A DNA stretch of 64,000 bases from Ruegeria marina (GTDB lineage: Bacteria > Pseudomonadota > Alphaproteobacteria > Rhodobacterales > Rhodobacteraceae), in NCBI RefSeq assembly GCF_900101475.1, contig NZ_FMZV01000018.1, positions 914 through 64,913 on the forward strand. Direction: 5' to 3'. The notes beneath the pieces were generated by a model. The model was not told the origin of the DNA, did not search any database, and saw only the letters and a program-made list of their open reading frames with translations. The first letter of the stretch is position 1; every line of letters begins with the position of its first letter. Below, piece after piece: positions 33,562 to 41,807 of this stretch. Both the position numbers and the translations under genes were made by a program.

Positions 33562-34329
33562 GCGGCATTCTCCGCCGCGACCGCGCGGTTCCAGACGGTG
33601 CTCGGCGAACTGGTCGATGAACTGCCGCTCCTGAAAACGGAACTTGCGCCCGACGAACCCCTGCCCCTCGGCCCGGTGGCCCGGCGCATGGATGCCGCCT
33701 GCCGCCCATTTACGGCCCTGCGGCTCACCCGCATGGCCGCCGTCGCAGGCGCCGTGGCCGACGAGGTGCTGGCCGCGATGCTTCTCGCCACACCGCTCGA
33801 CCGCGCCTATGTGAACAACGGCGGCGACATCGCCCTGCACCTGACAGGTGACGCCTGCTTCACCCTCGCCATGGCCACGCCCGACGGGCGCGACCTGGGC
33901 CGGATCTCGGTCGGCGCAGGCGACGGGATCGGCGGCATCGCCACCTCGGGCCTCGGCGGGCGCAGCCAAAGCCTCGGCATCGCCGAGAGCGTCACGGTGC
34001 TGGCGCGCAGCGGCGCCGTCGCTGATGCGGCGGCCACGCTCATCGCCAACGCGACCGACCTGCCCGACCACCCCGCGATCCGCCGCGCCCCCGCCCACAC
34101 GGTGAAGGACGACAGCGATCTGGGCGACAGGCTGGTGGTCACGCATTGCGGCCCGCTCACCGGAATAGAGGCCGAAACCGCCGTACAAAACGGTCAATCG
34201 CTGGCTGAAACCCTGTACAAAACGGACAGACTCCGTGCCGCCCACTTGTACTTGCGCGGTCACGCCGCCACCGTGGGCGCGTATCAGACGATAACCCCGA
34301 CCCGCTGGGAGACCCTTGAACATGCCTGA
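33454..34329 (+). CDS. UPF0280 family protein (ApbE-related)
   Basis: A 291-residue protein of the UPF0280 family, a group with an ApbE-like fold and no firmly assigned function. Features include DLIIGAEGGPGAREAA near the start, VNNGGDIALHL around residue 115 and ISVGAGDGIGGIATSGLGGRSQSLGIAESVTVLA split across 150-185, positions comparable to the flavin/metal region of ApbE proteins. ApbE enzymes attach FMN covalently to target proteins, so this protein could modify a flavoprotein of the pathway, for example the adjacent reductase. That is inference. The start at 33454 is the second-copy ATG, the only one in frame with the full domain. Confidence 0.8.
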   Translation: MTTAVAALLPDGKRLHLQHGPIDLIIGAEGGPGAREAAFSAATARFQTVLGELVDELPLLKTELAPDEPLPLGPVARRMDAACRPFTALRLTRMAAVAGAVADEVLAAMLLATPLDRAYVNNGGDIALHLTGDACFTLAMATPDGRDLGRISVGAGDGIGGIATSGLGGRSQSLGIAESVTVLARSGAVADAAATLIANATDLPDHPAIRRAPAHTVKDDSDLGDRLVVTHCGPLTGIEAETAVQNGQSLAETLYKTDRLRAAHLYLRGHAATVGAYQTITPTRWETLEHA

Positions 34330-34903
34330 CGTCATCGTGCGCAAGACCGTGTCTGCGCTGGAGGAAATCTATCACGAAGGCGGGCCGGTGGCCGAGACAC
34401 CGCTGCGCCGGGCCTCGGTCATGACGATCATAAAGAACCCGTTTGCCGGGCGCTATGTCGTTGATATTCAACCCTTCATGGAAGACCTCAAGCCACTGGG
34501 CCTGAGCATGGCGCAACAGCTTCTGGATATGCTGGGCGGCCCCGACAACATCCAGGGCTACGGCAAGGGCGCGCTGATCGGCGAGGCGGGCGAGCTGGAA
34601 CACGGCGCGCTCTGGCACGCGCCGGGCGGCTACGCCATGCGGCAACTGCTGGGCAAGGCCAACGCCATCGTCCCTTCCGCCAAGAAAGTCAGTGGCTTAG
34701 GCTCACGGCTCGACGTGCCGATCACCCATATCAACGCGGCGTACGTGCGCAGTCATTTCGACAGTATGGAGGTCGGCTGCAACGACGCGCCCCGCGCCGA
34801 CGAGATGGCACTGATGCTGGTCATGACCACCGGCCCGCGCGTACATTCCCGCTCGGGCGGGCTGGAGGCCTGGCAGATCAAGGGAGAGGACGGACTGAGA
34901 TGA
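34322..34903 (+). CDS. AA_synth (DUF1185) family protein, first paralogue
   Basis: A 193-residue protein of the family called amino acid synthesis (PF06684, formerly DUF1185), whose biochemical function is unknown; solved members are oligomeric. Conserved blocks are IIKNPFAGRYVVDI, YGKGALIGEAGELEHGALWH, VPITHINAAYVRSHFD and NDAPRADEMALM. It overlaps the UPF0280 stop by 8 bp. A TTG six bases upstream (34316) is an alternative start. It is followed at a 4-bp overlap by a paralogue, so the pair probably forms a heteromer. Presence inside this catabolic cluster suggests action on a ring-derived intermediate. Confidence 0.8.
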   Translation: MPDVIVRKTVSALEEIYHEGGPVAETPLRRASVMTIIKNPFAGRYVVDIQPFMEDLKPLGLSMAQQLLDMLGGPDNIQGYGKGALIGEAGELEHGALWHAPGGYAMRQLLGKANAIVPSAKKVSGLGSRLDVPITHINAAYVRSHFDSMEVGCNDAPRADEMALMLVMTTGPRVHSRSGGLEAWQIKGEDGLR

Positions 34904-35481
34904 CCAAGATCCGCAAGATCGCTGTAATCATTGAAGAAACCCGAATCGAAGCGGGTCGCGAGATCGACCCGCCCACCCGCAAGGCGGTGGCCGTGGCGGT
35001 GATCGAGAACCCGTTTGCCGGGCGTTATGTCGATGACCTGACCCCGCTGATGGACACCGGCGCCGAACTGGGCGCGCTTTTGGGCGAGCGCTGCGTGCAG
35101 GCGCTGGGCATCCGCCCGGAACAGGCTGAAAGCTATGGTAAATCCGCAATGGTGGGCGAGAACGGAGAGCTGGAACACGCCGCCGCCATCCTGCATCCCA
35201 AGCTGGGCGCCCCCCTGCGCAAGGCGGTGGAAAAAGGCGCGGCGCTGGTGCCCTCGTCCAAGAAGATGGGCAGCCCCGGACAGGTGCTCGACGTGCCGCT
35301 GGGCCACAAGGACGCGGCCTATGTCCGCAGCCATTTCGACGGGATCGAGGTGCGGCTGAACGATGCGCCGCGCGCCAATGAAATCATGGTCGCGGTGGCC
35401 GTCACCGACAGCGGCCGCCCCCTGCCGCGCGTCGGCGGGCTGACCCATGCCGAGGCAGAAGGCAAGGACGGATTGCGCTAA
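34900..35481 (+). CDS. AA_synth (DUF1185) family protein, second paralogue
   Basis: A 193-residue paralogue of the preceding gene with the same blocks in the same order (VIENPFAGRYVDDL, YGKSAMVGENGELEHAAAI, VPLGHKDAAYVRSHFDGIEV, NDAPRANEIMVA). It starts by ATGA overlap with the first paralogue. Equal length and tight coupling imply a joint complex. Function is unknown. Its stop codon lies in a GCTAACATACT sequence that resembles half of the operator found at 43001; I regard that as chance. An 86-bp gap leads to the ABC transporter genes. Confidence 0.8.
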   Translation: MTKIRKIAVIIEETRIEAGREIDPPTRKAVAVAVIENPFAGRYVDDLTPLMDTGAELGALLGERCVQALGIRPEQAESYGKSAMVGENGELEHAAAILHPKLGAPLRKAVEKGAALVPSSKKMGSPGQVLDVPLGHKDAAYVRSHFDGIEVRLNDAPRANEIMVAVAVTDSGRPLPRVGGLTHAEAEGKDGLR

Positions 35482-35567
35482 CATACTGACACCAATTTAC
35501 TTTCCCGATCAAACCTGCAGAAGTCGGAGCAACCGGCCGCATCTATCGGATCAACAGGAGGACTGAA

Positions 35568-36782
35568 ATGACACTGATCAGACGTACCGTTCTGGGCGCT
35601 CTGGCCGCATTGCCGCTGGCGGCACTGTCGCCGCAACTGGCCCGCGCCGCAGACACAATCGTGCTGGGCGAGGTGAACAGCTATACCCGCCTGCCCGCCT
35701 TTACCGAGCCCTATCGCAAGGGTTGGGAACTGGCCGTGGAGCAGATCAACGCCAACGGTGGCGTGCTGGGCAAACAACTGGAGGTTATCGCGCGCGACGA
35801 CACAGGCGACCCGGCCACCGCCATCCGCATCGCCGAGGAACTGATCGCCAAGGAAGGCGCGGTCATGATCTTCGGCACCTTCCTGTCCAACATCGGCCTT
35901 GCCGTCGCGGATTTCGCCAACCAGAAACAGGTGTTTTTCCTGGCCTCGGAACCGCTGTCGGATGCGCTGGTCTGGTCCAAGGGCAACAGGTACACCTACC
36001 GCCTGCGCCCCTCGACCCATATGCAGGCCGCCATGCTGGCCGAACAGGCGGCCAAGCTCGACGCGGTGAAATGGGCCACGGTCGCGCCCAACTATGCCTA
36101 TGGGCAGGACGCGGTAAAGGCGTTCAAGGAGGAGCTATCGCGCCTGCGCCCCGACGTGGAGTTCGTCGAGGAGCAGTGGCCGCCGGTGTTCAAGATCGAC
36201 GCCGGCCCCACCGTGCGCGCGCTCGAAGCCGCCAAGCCAGACGCGATCTACAATGTGACTTTCGGCGGCGACCTGGCCAAGTTCGTGCGCGAAGGCTCGT
36301 TGCGCTATCTCTTCGACGACCGCCCGGTCGTGTCGCTGCTGACCGGCGAGCCGGAATATCTGGAGCCGCTTCAGGGCGAAACCCCGAATGGCTGGATCGT
36401 GACCGGCTATCCGTCGACCGACATCGACACGCCCGAACACAAGGCATTCGCCGAGGCGTATATCGCCAAGTTCGGCGAGGCGCCCAAGACCGGCTCGATC
36501 GTGGGCTACAACTCGGTCCTGTCGATCGCGGCAGCCATCACCAAGGCTGGATCGACCGAGACCGAGGCCATGCTGGCCGCGATGGAAGGGCTTGAAGTGA
36601 CCTCCAGCCCGACCGGTCCGTTCATGTTCCGCGCCGCCGACCACCAGTCGACCATGGGTGCCTATGTGGGCAAGACAGCTCTGGTCGATGGCCAGCCCAA
36701 GATGGTGGACTGGTTCTATGCCGACGGCGCGGCCTACCTGCCGTCCGAAGAAGAGGCCGCCAAGCTGCGCCCGGCCGAGTAA
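35568..36782 (+). CDS. Periplasmic substrate-binding protein of a Liv-type ABC transporter
   Basis: A 404-residue type I periplasmic binding protein (branched-chain amino acid/amide family). It has a twin-Arg-containing but Sec-like signal peptide (LIRRTVLGALAALPLAAL..., cleavage near residue 28), then the family opening IVLGEVNSYTRLPAFTEPYRKGWELAV and GGVLGKQLEVIARDDTGDPATAI. It should bind the substrate of the pathway and deliver it to the permease encoded next. Ligand cannot be read from the sequence, but the context suggests an aromatic or heterocyclic carboxylate. AGGAGG-like sequence precedes the start (acaggaggactgaaATG). Confidence 0.9.
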   Translation: MTLIRRTVLGALAALPLAALSPQLARAADTIVLGEVNSYTRLPAFTEPYRKGWELAVEQINANGGVLGKQLEVIARDDTGDPATAIRIAEELIAKEGAVMIFGTFLSNIGLAVADFANQKQVFFLASEPLSDALVWSKGNRYTYRLRPSTHMQAAMLAEQAAKLDAVKWATVAPNYAYGQDAVKAFKEELSRLRPDVEFVEEQWPPVFKIDAGPTVRALEAAKPDAIYNVTFGGDLAKFVREGSLRYLFDDRPVVSLLTGEPEYLEPLQGETPNGWIVTGYPSTDIDTPEHKAFAEAYIAKFGEAPKTGSIVGYNSVLSIAAAITKAGSTETEAMLAAMEGLEVTSSPTGPFMFRAADHQSTMGAYVGKTALVDGQPKMVDWFYADGAAYLPSEEEAAKLRPAE

Positions 36783-36793
36783 GCCAAGACTGC

Positions 36794-36818
36794 CCGAGGG
36801 GCCACGTGCTCCTCGGGA
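36794..36818 (+). terminator. Intra-operon stem-loop after the binding protein gene
   Basis: Inverted repeat cccgagg ... cctcggg (7 bp, 11-base loop) between the binding protein gene and the permease gene. Such structures commonly protect the abundant binding-protein mRNA or attenuate transcription into the permease genes. Confidence 0.55.
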
Positions 36819-36848
36819 ACCCGACCAGACCAAGGAAAGACCGGCCGA

Positions 36849-38693
36849 ATGGGCTTTTATCTCGCACAATTGCTGACGGGACTGGCAAACGCGTCCTCGC
36901 TGTTTCTGATCGCCTCGGGGCTGTCGATCATCTTCGGGGTGACCCGGATCGTGAACTTCGCTCATGGTTCGTTCTACATGCTGGGGGCCTATCTGGCCTA
37001 TACGCTGGTCACCACATTGAACGGCGGCATCCTGGGCTACTGGTTCAGCGTGCTGGTCGCTGCCTTGATCGTCGGCGGCATCGGCCTGCTGGTCGAACTG
37101 ACGATCCTGCGCCGCATCTACCGGGCGCCGGAACTGTTCCAGCTGGTCGCCACATTCGGCGTAGTGCTGATTGTACAAGACGCAACGCTGGCGATCTGGG
37201 GTGCCGAGGATCTGCTGGGCCCGCGCGCGCCCGGCCTCGACCGCGCCGTGCGCCTGATGGGCGAGCCGATCCCGGAATACGATCTTGCGCTGATCGCCAT
37301 CGGCCCCGCCGTGCTGGCCGCGATCTGGTTGCTGTTCCACCGCACCCGCTGGGGAATTCTGGTGCGTGCTGCCACCCAGGACCGCGAGATGGTGGGCGCC
37401 CTGGGCGTCAACCAGGCCTGGCTGTTTTCGGCCGCCTTCGTGCTGGGCTCGGCCCTGGCCGGGCTGGGCGGCGCGCTGCAAATCCCGCGCGAAGCAGTGT
37501 CGCTGCAGATGGATCTGTCCATCATCGGTGAAGCCTTTGTGGTGGTGGTGATCGGCGGCATGGGCAGCGTGACGGGGGCCTTTGTCGCCGCAGTTCTGAT
37601 TTCGGTCCTGAATGCCTTTGCCATCCTGATCTTTCCGCAGATCTCGATCGTGTTGCCCTTTGTCGTCATGGCGGTGGTGTTGATCGTGCGCCCCTATGGC
37701 CTGTTCGGCCGGCCCGGCAGCGAACATGGCGGCGCGGAAGAGCCGGAACAGCCGCTGCGGCTGCTGGACCAGAAATCGACCATGGTGCTGCTGGCGCTGG
37801 TGGCGGTGCTTGGCTTCAGCCCGGCAGTGGTTTCGGACTTCACCACAATCCTGCTGGTCGATGTGATGGTCGCCACGCTTTTTGCGGTGTCGCTGCATTT
37901 CATGATGGGGATCGGTGGCATGGTCAGCTTCGGCCACGCGGCCTATTTCGGGGTCGGTGCCTATGCGGCGGCGATGGCGGTCAAGCTGCTGGGCTGGGGC
38001 ATGCTGCCTGCCATGGCGCTGGGTCCGATCGCGGCAGCGCTGGCGGCGATTTTCTTCGGCTGGTTCTGCGTGCGCCTGTCGGGCGTCTACCTGGCGATGC
38101 TTACCATGGCGGCGGCGCAGATCCTGTGGGGTGTCACCTTCCAGTGGCAGGATGTCACCGGCGGCGATGACGGGATTCTGGGCGTCTGGCCAGCGAAATG
38201 GGCGGCGTCCGACCGGGTCTTCTTCTACGTTGCGTTCATCCTTTGCCTGGGCGGTATCTGGGTACTGAGGCGGGTTGCGCATTCGCCCTTCGGCTACACG
38301 CTGCGCGGCATCCGCGACAGCCGCATCCGGGCCGAGGCGATCGGGGTGGACACGCGGTTTCACCAATGGATGGGCTTCACGCTGGCTGGCACGCTGGCGG
38401 GCATGGCAGGTGCGGTATTCGTGTTCTCCAAAGGCTCCGTCTTTCCCGACGCGCTCAGTATCGGGCACAGTATCGACGGGTTGATCATGGTTCTGCTCGG
38501 CGGCATCCACGCGCTGGGTGGTCCGGTCTATGGCGCCATGGCGATGGTGCTGATCGAGGATTGGGTCAGCCGTCTTGATTACTGGCGCTTCATCTTCGGC
38601 GGCATCATCCTGACCGTGGTGCTGCTGGCCCCGGACGGAATCGCGGGCGGCGTGCGGCGACTGGGGCAACTGGTGCGGAGGGATGCGGCATGA
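36849..38693 (+). CDS. Fused LivH-LivM-type ABC transporter permease
   Basis: A 614-residue inner membrane protein joining the two permeases of a Liv-type transporter. The N-half (to about 295) is LivH-like with GLSIIFGVTRIVNFAHGSFYMLG; the C-half is LivM-like with GGMVSFGHAAYFGVGAYAAA and the EAA-type loop GIRDSRIRAEAIGVD. A charged linker (SEHGGAEEPEQPLRLLDQKS) separates them. A single gene in place of two is a known variant. It overlaps the first ATPase gene by 4 bp (ATGA). Confidence 0.92.
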   Translation: MGFYLAQLLTGLANASSLFLIASGLSIIFGVTRIVNFAHGSFYMLGAYLAYTLVTTLNGGILGYWFSVLVAALIVGGIGLLVELTILRRIYRAPELFQLVATFGVVLIVQDATLAIWGAEDLLGPRAPGLDRAVRLMGEPIPEYDLALIAIGPAVLAAIWLLFHRTRWGILVRAATQDREMVGALGVNQAWLFSAAFVLGSALAGLGGALQIPREAVSLQMDLSIIGEAFVVVVIGGMGSVTGAFVAAVLISVLNAFAILIFPQISIVLPFVVMAVVLIVRPYGLFGRPGSEHGGAEEPEQPLRLLDQKSTMVLLALVAVLGFSPAVVSDFTTILLVDVMVATLFAVSLHFMMGIGGMVSFGHAAYFGVGAYAAAMAVKLLGWGMLPAMALGPIAAALAAIFFGWFCVRLSGVYLAMLTMAAAQILWGVTFQWQDVTGGDDGILGVWPAKWAASDRVFFYVAFILCLGGIWVLRRVAHSPFGYTLRGIRDSRIRAEAIGVDTRFHQWMGFTLAGTLAGMAGAVFVFSKGSVFPDALSIGHSIDGLIMVLLGGIHALGGPVYGAMAMVLIEDWVSRLDYWRFIFGGIILTVVLLAPDGIAGGVRRLGQLVRRDAA

Positions 38694-39463
38694 CCCCGGT
38701 CCTGCAAGTACGCGGCCTGAGCAAGAGCTTTGGCGGCATCAAGGCGGTACAGGACGTGAGCTTCGACCTGCACGCCGGCGAATTCCTGGCCCTGATCGGC
38801 CCCAACGGCGCCGGCAAGACCACCTGTTTCAACATGCTGAACGGGTATCTCGCGCCCAACGCGGGCTCGGTCAAGCTGAACGGGCGCGAGTTGATAGGCA
38901 CGCCTCCACGCCGCATCTGGCGGCTGGGGGTCGGTCGGACGTTCCAGATCACCGCGACATTCCTGTCGATGACGGTGCTGGAAAACGTGCAGATGGCGCT
39001 GATCTCGCATCACCGCCGCATCTACGACCTGTTTTCGCGCGCGACGCGGATGTACCTGGACGAGGCGATGGCACTGCTCGACCTGGTGTCGATGCGCGAA
39101 CAGGCAGGCCGGCCCTGTTCGGAACTGGCCTATGGCGATCTGAAGCGGCTGGAACTGGCGATTGCACTGGCCCATGACCCGGCCCTCCTGCTGATGGACG
39201 AACCCACTGCCGGCATGGCCCCGTCCGAGCGCGTGGCCCTGATGGCGCTGACGGCCGATATCGTGGCGCGCGGGCATGTCTCGGTCGTGTTCACAGAACA
39301 TGACATGGACGTGGTATTCGCCCACGCGCACCGGATTCTTGTGCTCAACCGTGGCCAATTGATCGCCGAAGGCAGCGGCAGCGAGATCCGCGCCAACCCG
39401 CTGGTGCAAGAGGTCTACCTGGGCGGCGGCCGTCTATTCGAGAAGGAGGGCCAGCATGCTTGA
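38690..39463 (+). CDS. Liv-type ABC transporter ATP-binding protein (LivG-like)
   Basis: A 257-residue ATPase. Walker A is GPNGAGKTT (about residue 38), Walker B is LLLMDEPTAGM, and the switch histidine lies in VVFTEHDMD. The signature loop reads LAYGDLKRLELA, close to the LivG form LSYGxQRRLE. The long loop after Walker A typical of LivG is present. It drives uptake through the fused permease together with the next ATPase, whose start it overlaps by 8 bp. Confidence 0.92.
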   Translation: MTPVLQVRGLSKSFGGIKAVQDVSFDLHAGEFLALIGPNGAGKTTCFNMLNGYLAPNAGSVKLNGRELIGTPPRRIWRLGVGRTFQITATFLSMTVLENVQMALISHHRRIYDLFSRATRMYLDEAMALLDLVSMREQAGRPCSELAYGDLKRLELAIALAHDPALLLMDEPTAGMAPSERVALMALTADIVARGHVSVVFTEHDMDVVFAHAHRILVLNRGQLIAEGSGSEIRANPLVQEVYLGGGRLFEKEGQHA

Positions 39464-40157
39464 GATCGACGGGCTGACCGCCCGCTACGGGCGGGCGCAG
39501 ATCCTGAATGGTGTGTCGCTGACGCTGGGCCGCAACGAGGTGGTGGCGCTTCTGGGCCGTAACGGTGCGGGCAAATCAACAACGATGAAATCGGTGATGG
39601 GGCTGGTGCGCCAGACCGGCGGCAGCATCCGGCATGACGGGTGGGAAATCCGGGGACGGGCGTCGCATGTCATCTGCCGCGCGGGCATCGGTTATGTGCC
39701 GGAAGACCGGCGCATCTTTGGGGAACTGACGGTGGACGAAAACCTCGAAGTTGGCCGCCGCCCGGCCCGCGAGGGCGCGCCGCACTGGAAGACAGATCAC
39801 CTGTTCCAGCTGTTCCCGAACCTCGCCGAACGGCGGCGCAACCTAGGTAAGCAATTGTCGGGCGGGGAGCAGCAGATGCTGACCATCGCACGGACGCTGA
39901 TGGGCAATCCATCGCTGGTGCTTCTCGATGAACCCAGCGAAGGGATCGCGCCGGTGATCGTGGAGCAGATGGCCAATGTGATCTCGGAACTGAAACGCGA
40001 GGGCCTGTCCGTGCTGATCTCGGAGCAGAACCTGCACTTCGCGCGCGAGGTCTCGGACCGCGCCTATATCATCGAAAAGGGAACGATGCGCTACGAAGGG
40101 GGTTTTGCCGAACTTGACGCGAACCCCGACATTTCGACCAAGTATCTCGCGGTCTGA
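39456..40157 (+). CDS. Liv-type ABC transporter ATP-binding protein (LivF-like)
   Basis: A 233-residue ATPase of LivF type. Walker A GRNGAGKSTT, signature LSGGEQQMLTIARTL, Walker B LVLLDEPSEGI and the switch region SEQN are all present. The APVIVEQM segment after Walker B is typical of LivF. It is last of the four transporter genes, followed by a hairpin and the MarR gene. Confidence 0.92.
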   Translation: MLEIDGLTARYGRAQILNGVSLTLGRNEVVALLGRNGAGKSTTMKSVMGLVRQTGGSIRHDGWEIRGRASHVICRAGIGYVPEDRRIFGELTVDENLEVGRRPAREGAPHWKTDHLFQLFPNLAERRRNLGKQLSGGEQQMLTIARTLMGNPSLVLLDEPSEGIAPVIVEQMANVISELKREGLSVLISEQNLHFAREVSDRAYIIEKGTMRYEGGFAELDANPDISTKYLAV

Positions 40158-40162
40158 ACGGT

Positions 40163-40180
40163 GGTGCCCCAGAAGGCACC
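40163..40180 (+). terminator. Small hairpin between livF-like and marR genes
   Basis: Inverted repeat ggtgcc ... ggcacc with a 6-base loop, 5 bp after the ATPase stop. No T run follows, so it is more likely a partial terminator or mRNA-stability element within the operon. Confidence 0.4.
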
Positions 40181-40219
40181 TGGGAACCGGACACGATCCT
40201 GATCCGGGGAGAAGGACAG

Positions 40220-40657
40220 ATGGACGAAACGGCAGACGACAGAACGGATCCCTACCGGCTCGACAATCAGGTGGGTTACATCCTGCGTCTGGCCAGCCAG
40301 CGTCACGCGGCCATTTTCCAGACCCACACGATGGAAGGGCTGACAGCCACCCAATTCGCCGCAATGATACGCCTGTCTGAACACGGGAAATGTTCGCAGA
40401 ACCGGCTGGGACGGCTGGCGGCGATGGATGTCGCCACCATCAAGGGTGTGGTGGACCGGCTGCGGCAAAAGGGGCTGACTCTGACCGAGCCCGACCCCGA
40501 CGACAAGCGGCGGACGCTGATTTCCCTGTCGCCCGAGGGCGAAGCGCTGGTCGCGCGCATGAAGGAGGCTGGCGCCCGGATCACCGAGGAGACGCTGGCC
40601 CCGCTCAGCCCGGCTGAACAGCGCAGCCTGATCCGTTTACTGCAAAAGATCTCATGA
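40220..40657 (+). CDS. MarR-family regulator, probable repressor of the cluster
   Basis: A 145-residue MarR protein with the winged helix-turn-helix at about residues 40-95 (LTATQFAAMIRLSE; QNRLGRLAAMDVATIKGVVDRL; wing DKRRTLISLS). MarR proteins bind short palindromes as dimers and release them on binding an aromatic ligand, which fits a heteroaromatic catabolic cluster. AAGGA lies 5 bases before the ATG. It ends 6 bp inside the convergent CoA transferase gene. I infer that it binds the GTTAGCACRCTAAC palindromes upstream of both operons. Confidence 0.9.
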   Translation: MDETADDRTDPYRLDNQVGYILRLASQRHAAIFQTHTMEGLTATQFAAMIRLSEHGKCSQNRLGRLAAMDVATIKGVVDRLRQKGLTLTEPDPDDKRRTLISLSPEGEALVARMKEAGARITEETLAPLSPAEQRSLIRLLQKIS

Positions 40658-41764
40658 CCTGGCGGGCTTTTTCGGCGAAGCCTTGTCGAGCACCAGTTCC
40701 GAACGGGAGAACCGGATCGGCGTGCGCAGGCCCGGAACGCCTTCGGGCGCGATCTGCATGCCGCGATGGGCGATCTGCGGGTCGGCCAGCGCCTCGGCCA
40801 CCGAATTGATCGGCCCCCCCGGCACGCCGCCCCGTTCCAGAGCGGCCAGCAGATCGGCCTTGGTCCATTTCAGACAGGCGGCGGTCAGCAGGTCGGTCAT
40901 CTCGGCGCGATTGGCGACCCGGTCGGGATTGGTGACGAACCGCGGGTCGGCAATCAACTCGGGCAGCCCGAGTATGGTACACAGCGTGGCATATTGCCGG
41001 TCATTGCCGCAGGCGATGATGATATGGCCATCGGCCACCGGGAACACCTGGTAGGGGACGATATTGGGGTGCGCATTGCCCAGCCGGGTCGGACATTTTC
41101 CCGAGGCGAGATAATTCATCGCCTGGTTGGCCAGAACCCCGGTCATGCAGTCGAGCAGGCTGAGGTCCACATGCTGGCCCATCCCCGAACGCTGCCGTTC
41201 CGCCAGCGCCGCCTGGATACCGATGACGCCATAAAGCCCGGTGAAGATATCGGCAAAAGCGACGCCGATCTTCTGCGGCTCACCCGCCGGATCGCCGGTC
41301 AGGTCCATGATGCCGCTCATGCCCTGGATCAGGAAGTCGTAGCCTGCGCGGTGGGCATAGGGACCATCCTGGCCGAACCCGGTGACCGAACAGTAGACAA
41401 GGCGCGGGTTGACCTCTTTCACGCTGTCATAGTCGAGGCCGAATTTCTTCAGCCCGCCGACCTTGAAATTCTCGATCAGCACATCCGCCTCGCGGATCAG
41501 GTCGAGCAGCCTGGCGCGGTCGTCCGCATCGCCGAAATCCAGCGCGATCGAGGTCTTGCCCCGGTTCGCACCGTGGAAATAGGCGGCCGACCGGTCGCCC
41601 TCGCGCTCGATGAAGGGCGGGCCCCACTTGCGGGTGTCGTCGCCCTCGGGGCTTTCGATCTTGAGCACCTCGGCGCCAAGATCGGCCAGGGTCTGGCCGA
41701 TCCACGGCCCCGCCAGAATGCGGGCCAGTTCGACCACTTTCAGCCCTTGCAACGGTGCACTCAT
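40652..41764 (-). CDS. Class III CoA transferase (CaiB/formyl-CoA transferase family)
   Basis: A 370-residue member of the family III CoA transferases. It has the N-terminal GLKVVELARILAGPWIGQTLADLGAEVLKIE opening in short blocks, NRGKTSIALD, and DLTGDPAGEPQKIGV with the putative catalytic Asp. These enzymes move CoA between carboxylic acids. Downstream of the enamidase gene on the same strand (43-bp gap), it may activate a dicarboxylate product such as 2-formylglutarate or glutarate for further oxidation. The acceptor is inferred from context only. Confidence 0.88.
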   Translation of the reverse strand: MSAPLQGLKVVELARILAGPWIGQTLADLGAEVLKIESPEGDDTRKWGPPFIEREGDRSAAYFHGANRGKTSIALDFGDADDRARLLDLIREADVLIENFKVGGLKKFGLDYDSVKEVNPRLVYCSVTGFGQDGPYAHRAGYDFLIQGMSGIMDLTGDPAGEPQKIGVAFADIFTGLYGVIGIQAALAERQRSGMGQHVDLSLLDCMTGVLANQAMNYLASGKCPTRLGNAHPNIVPYQVFPVADGHIIIACGNDRQYATLCTILGLPELIADPRFVTNPDRVANRAEMTDLLTAACLKWTKADLLAALERGGVPGGPINSVAEALADPQIAHRGMQIAPEGVPGLRTPIRFSRSELVLDKASPKKPARS

Positions 41765-41807
41765 CTGCCTGCCCTTCCTGCCCTGTTACCTTGGGGCAGG
41801 TTCTGCC

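Noticed and set aside
35477-35490. GCTAACATACT sequence resembling half of the cluster operator
   Set aside because: Only a half-site without its inverted partner, and it overlaps the stop codon of the second AA_synth gene; most likely chance.
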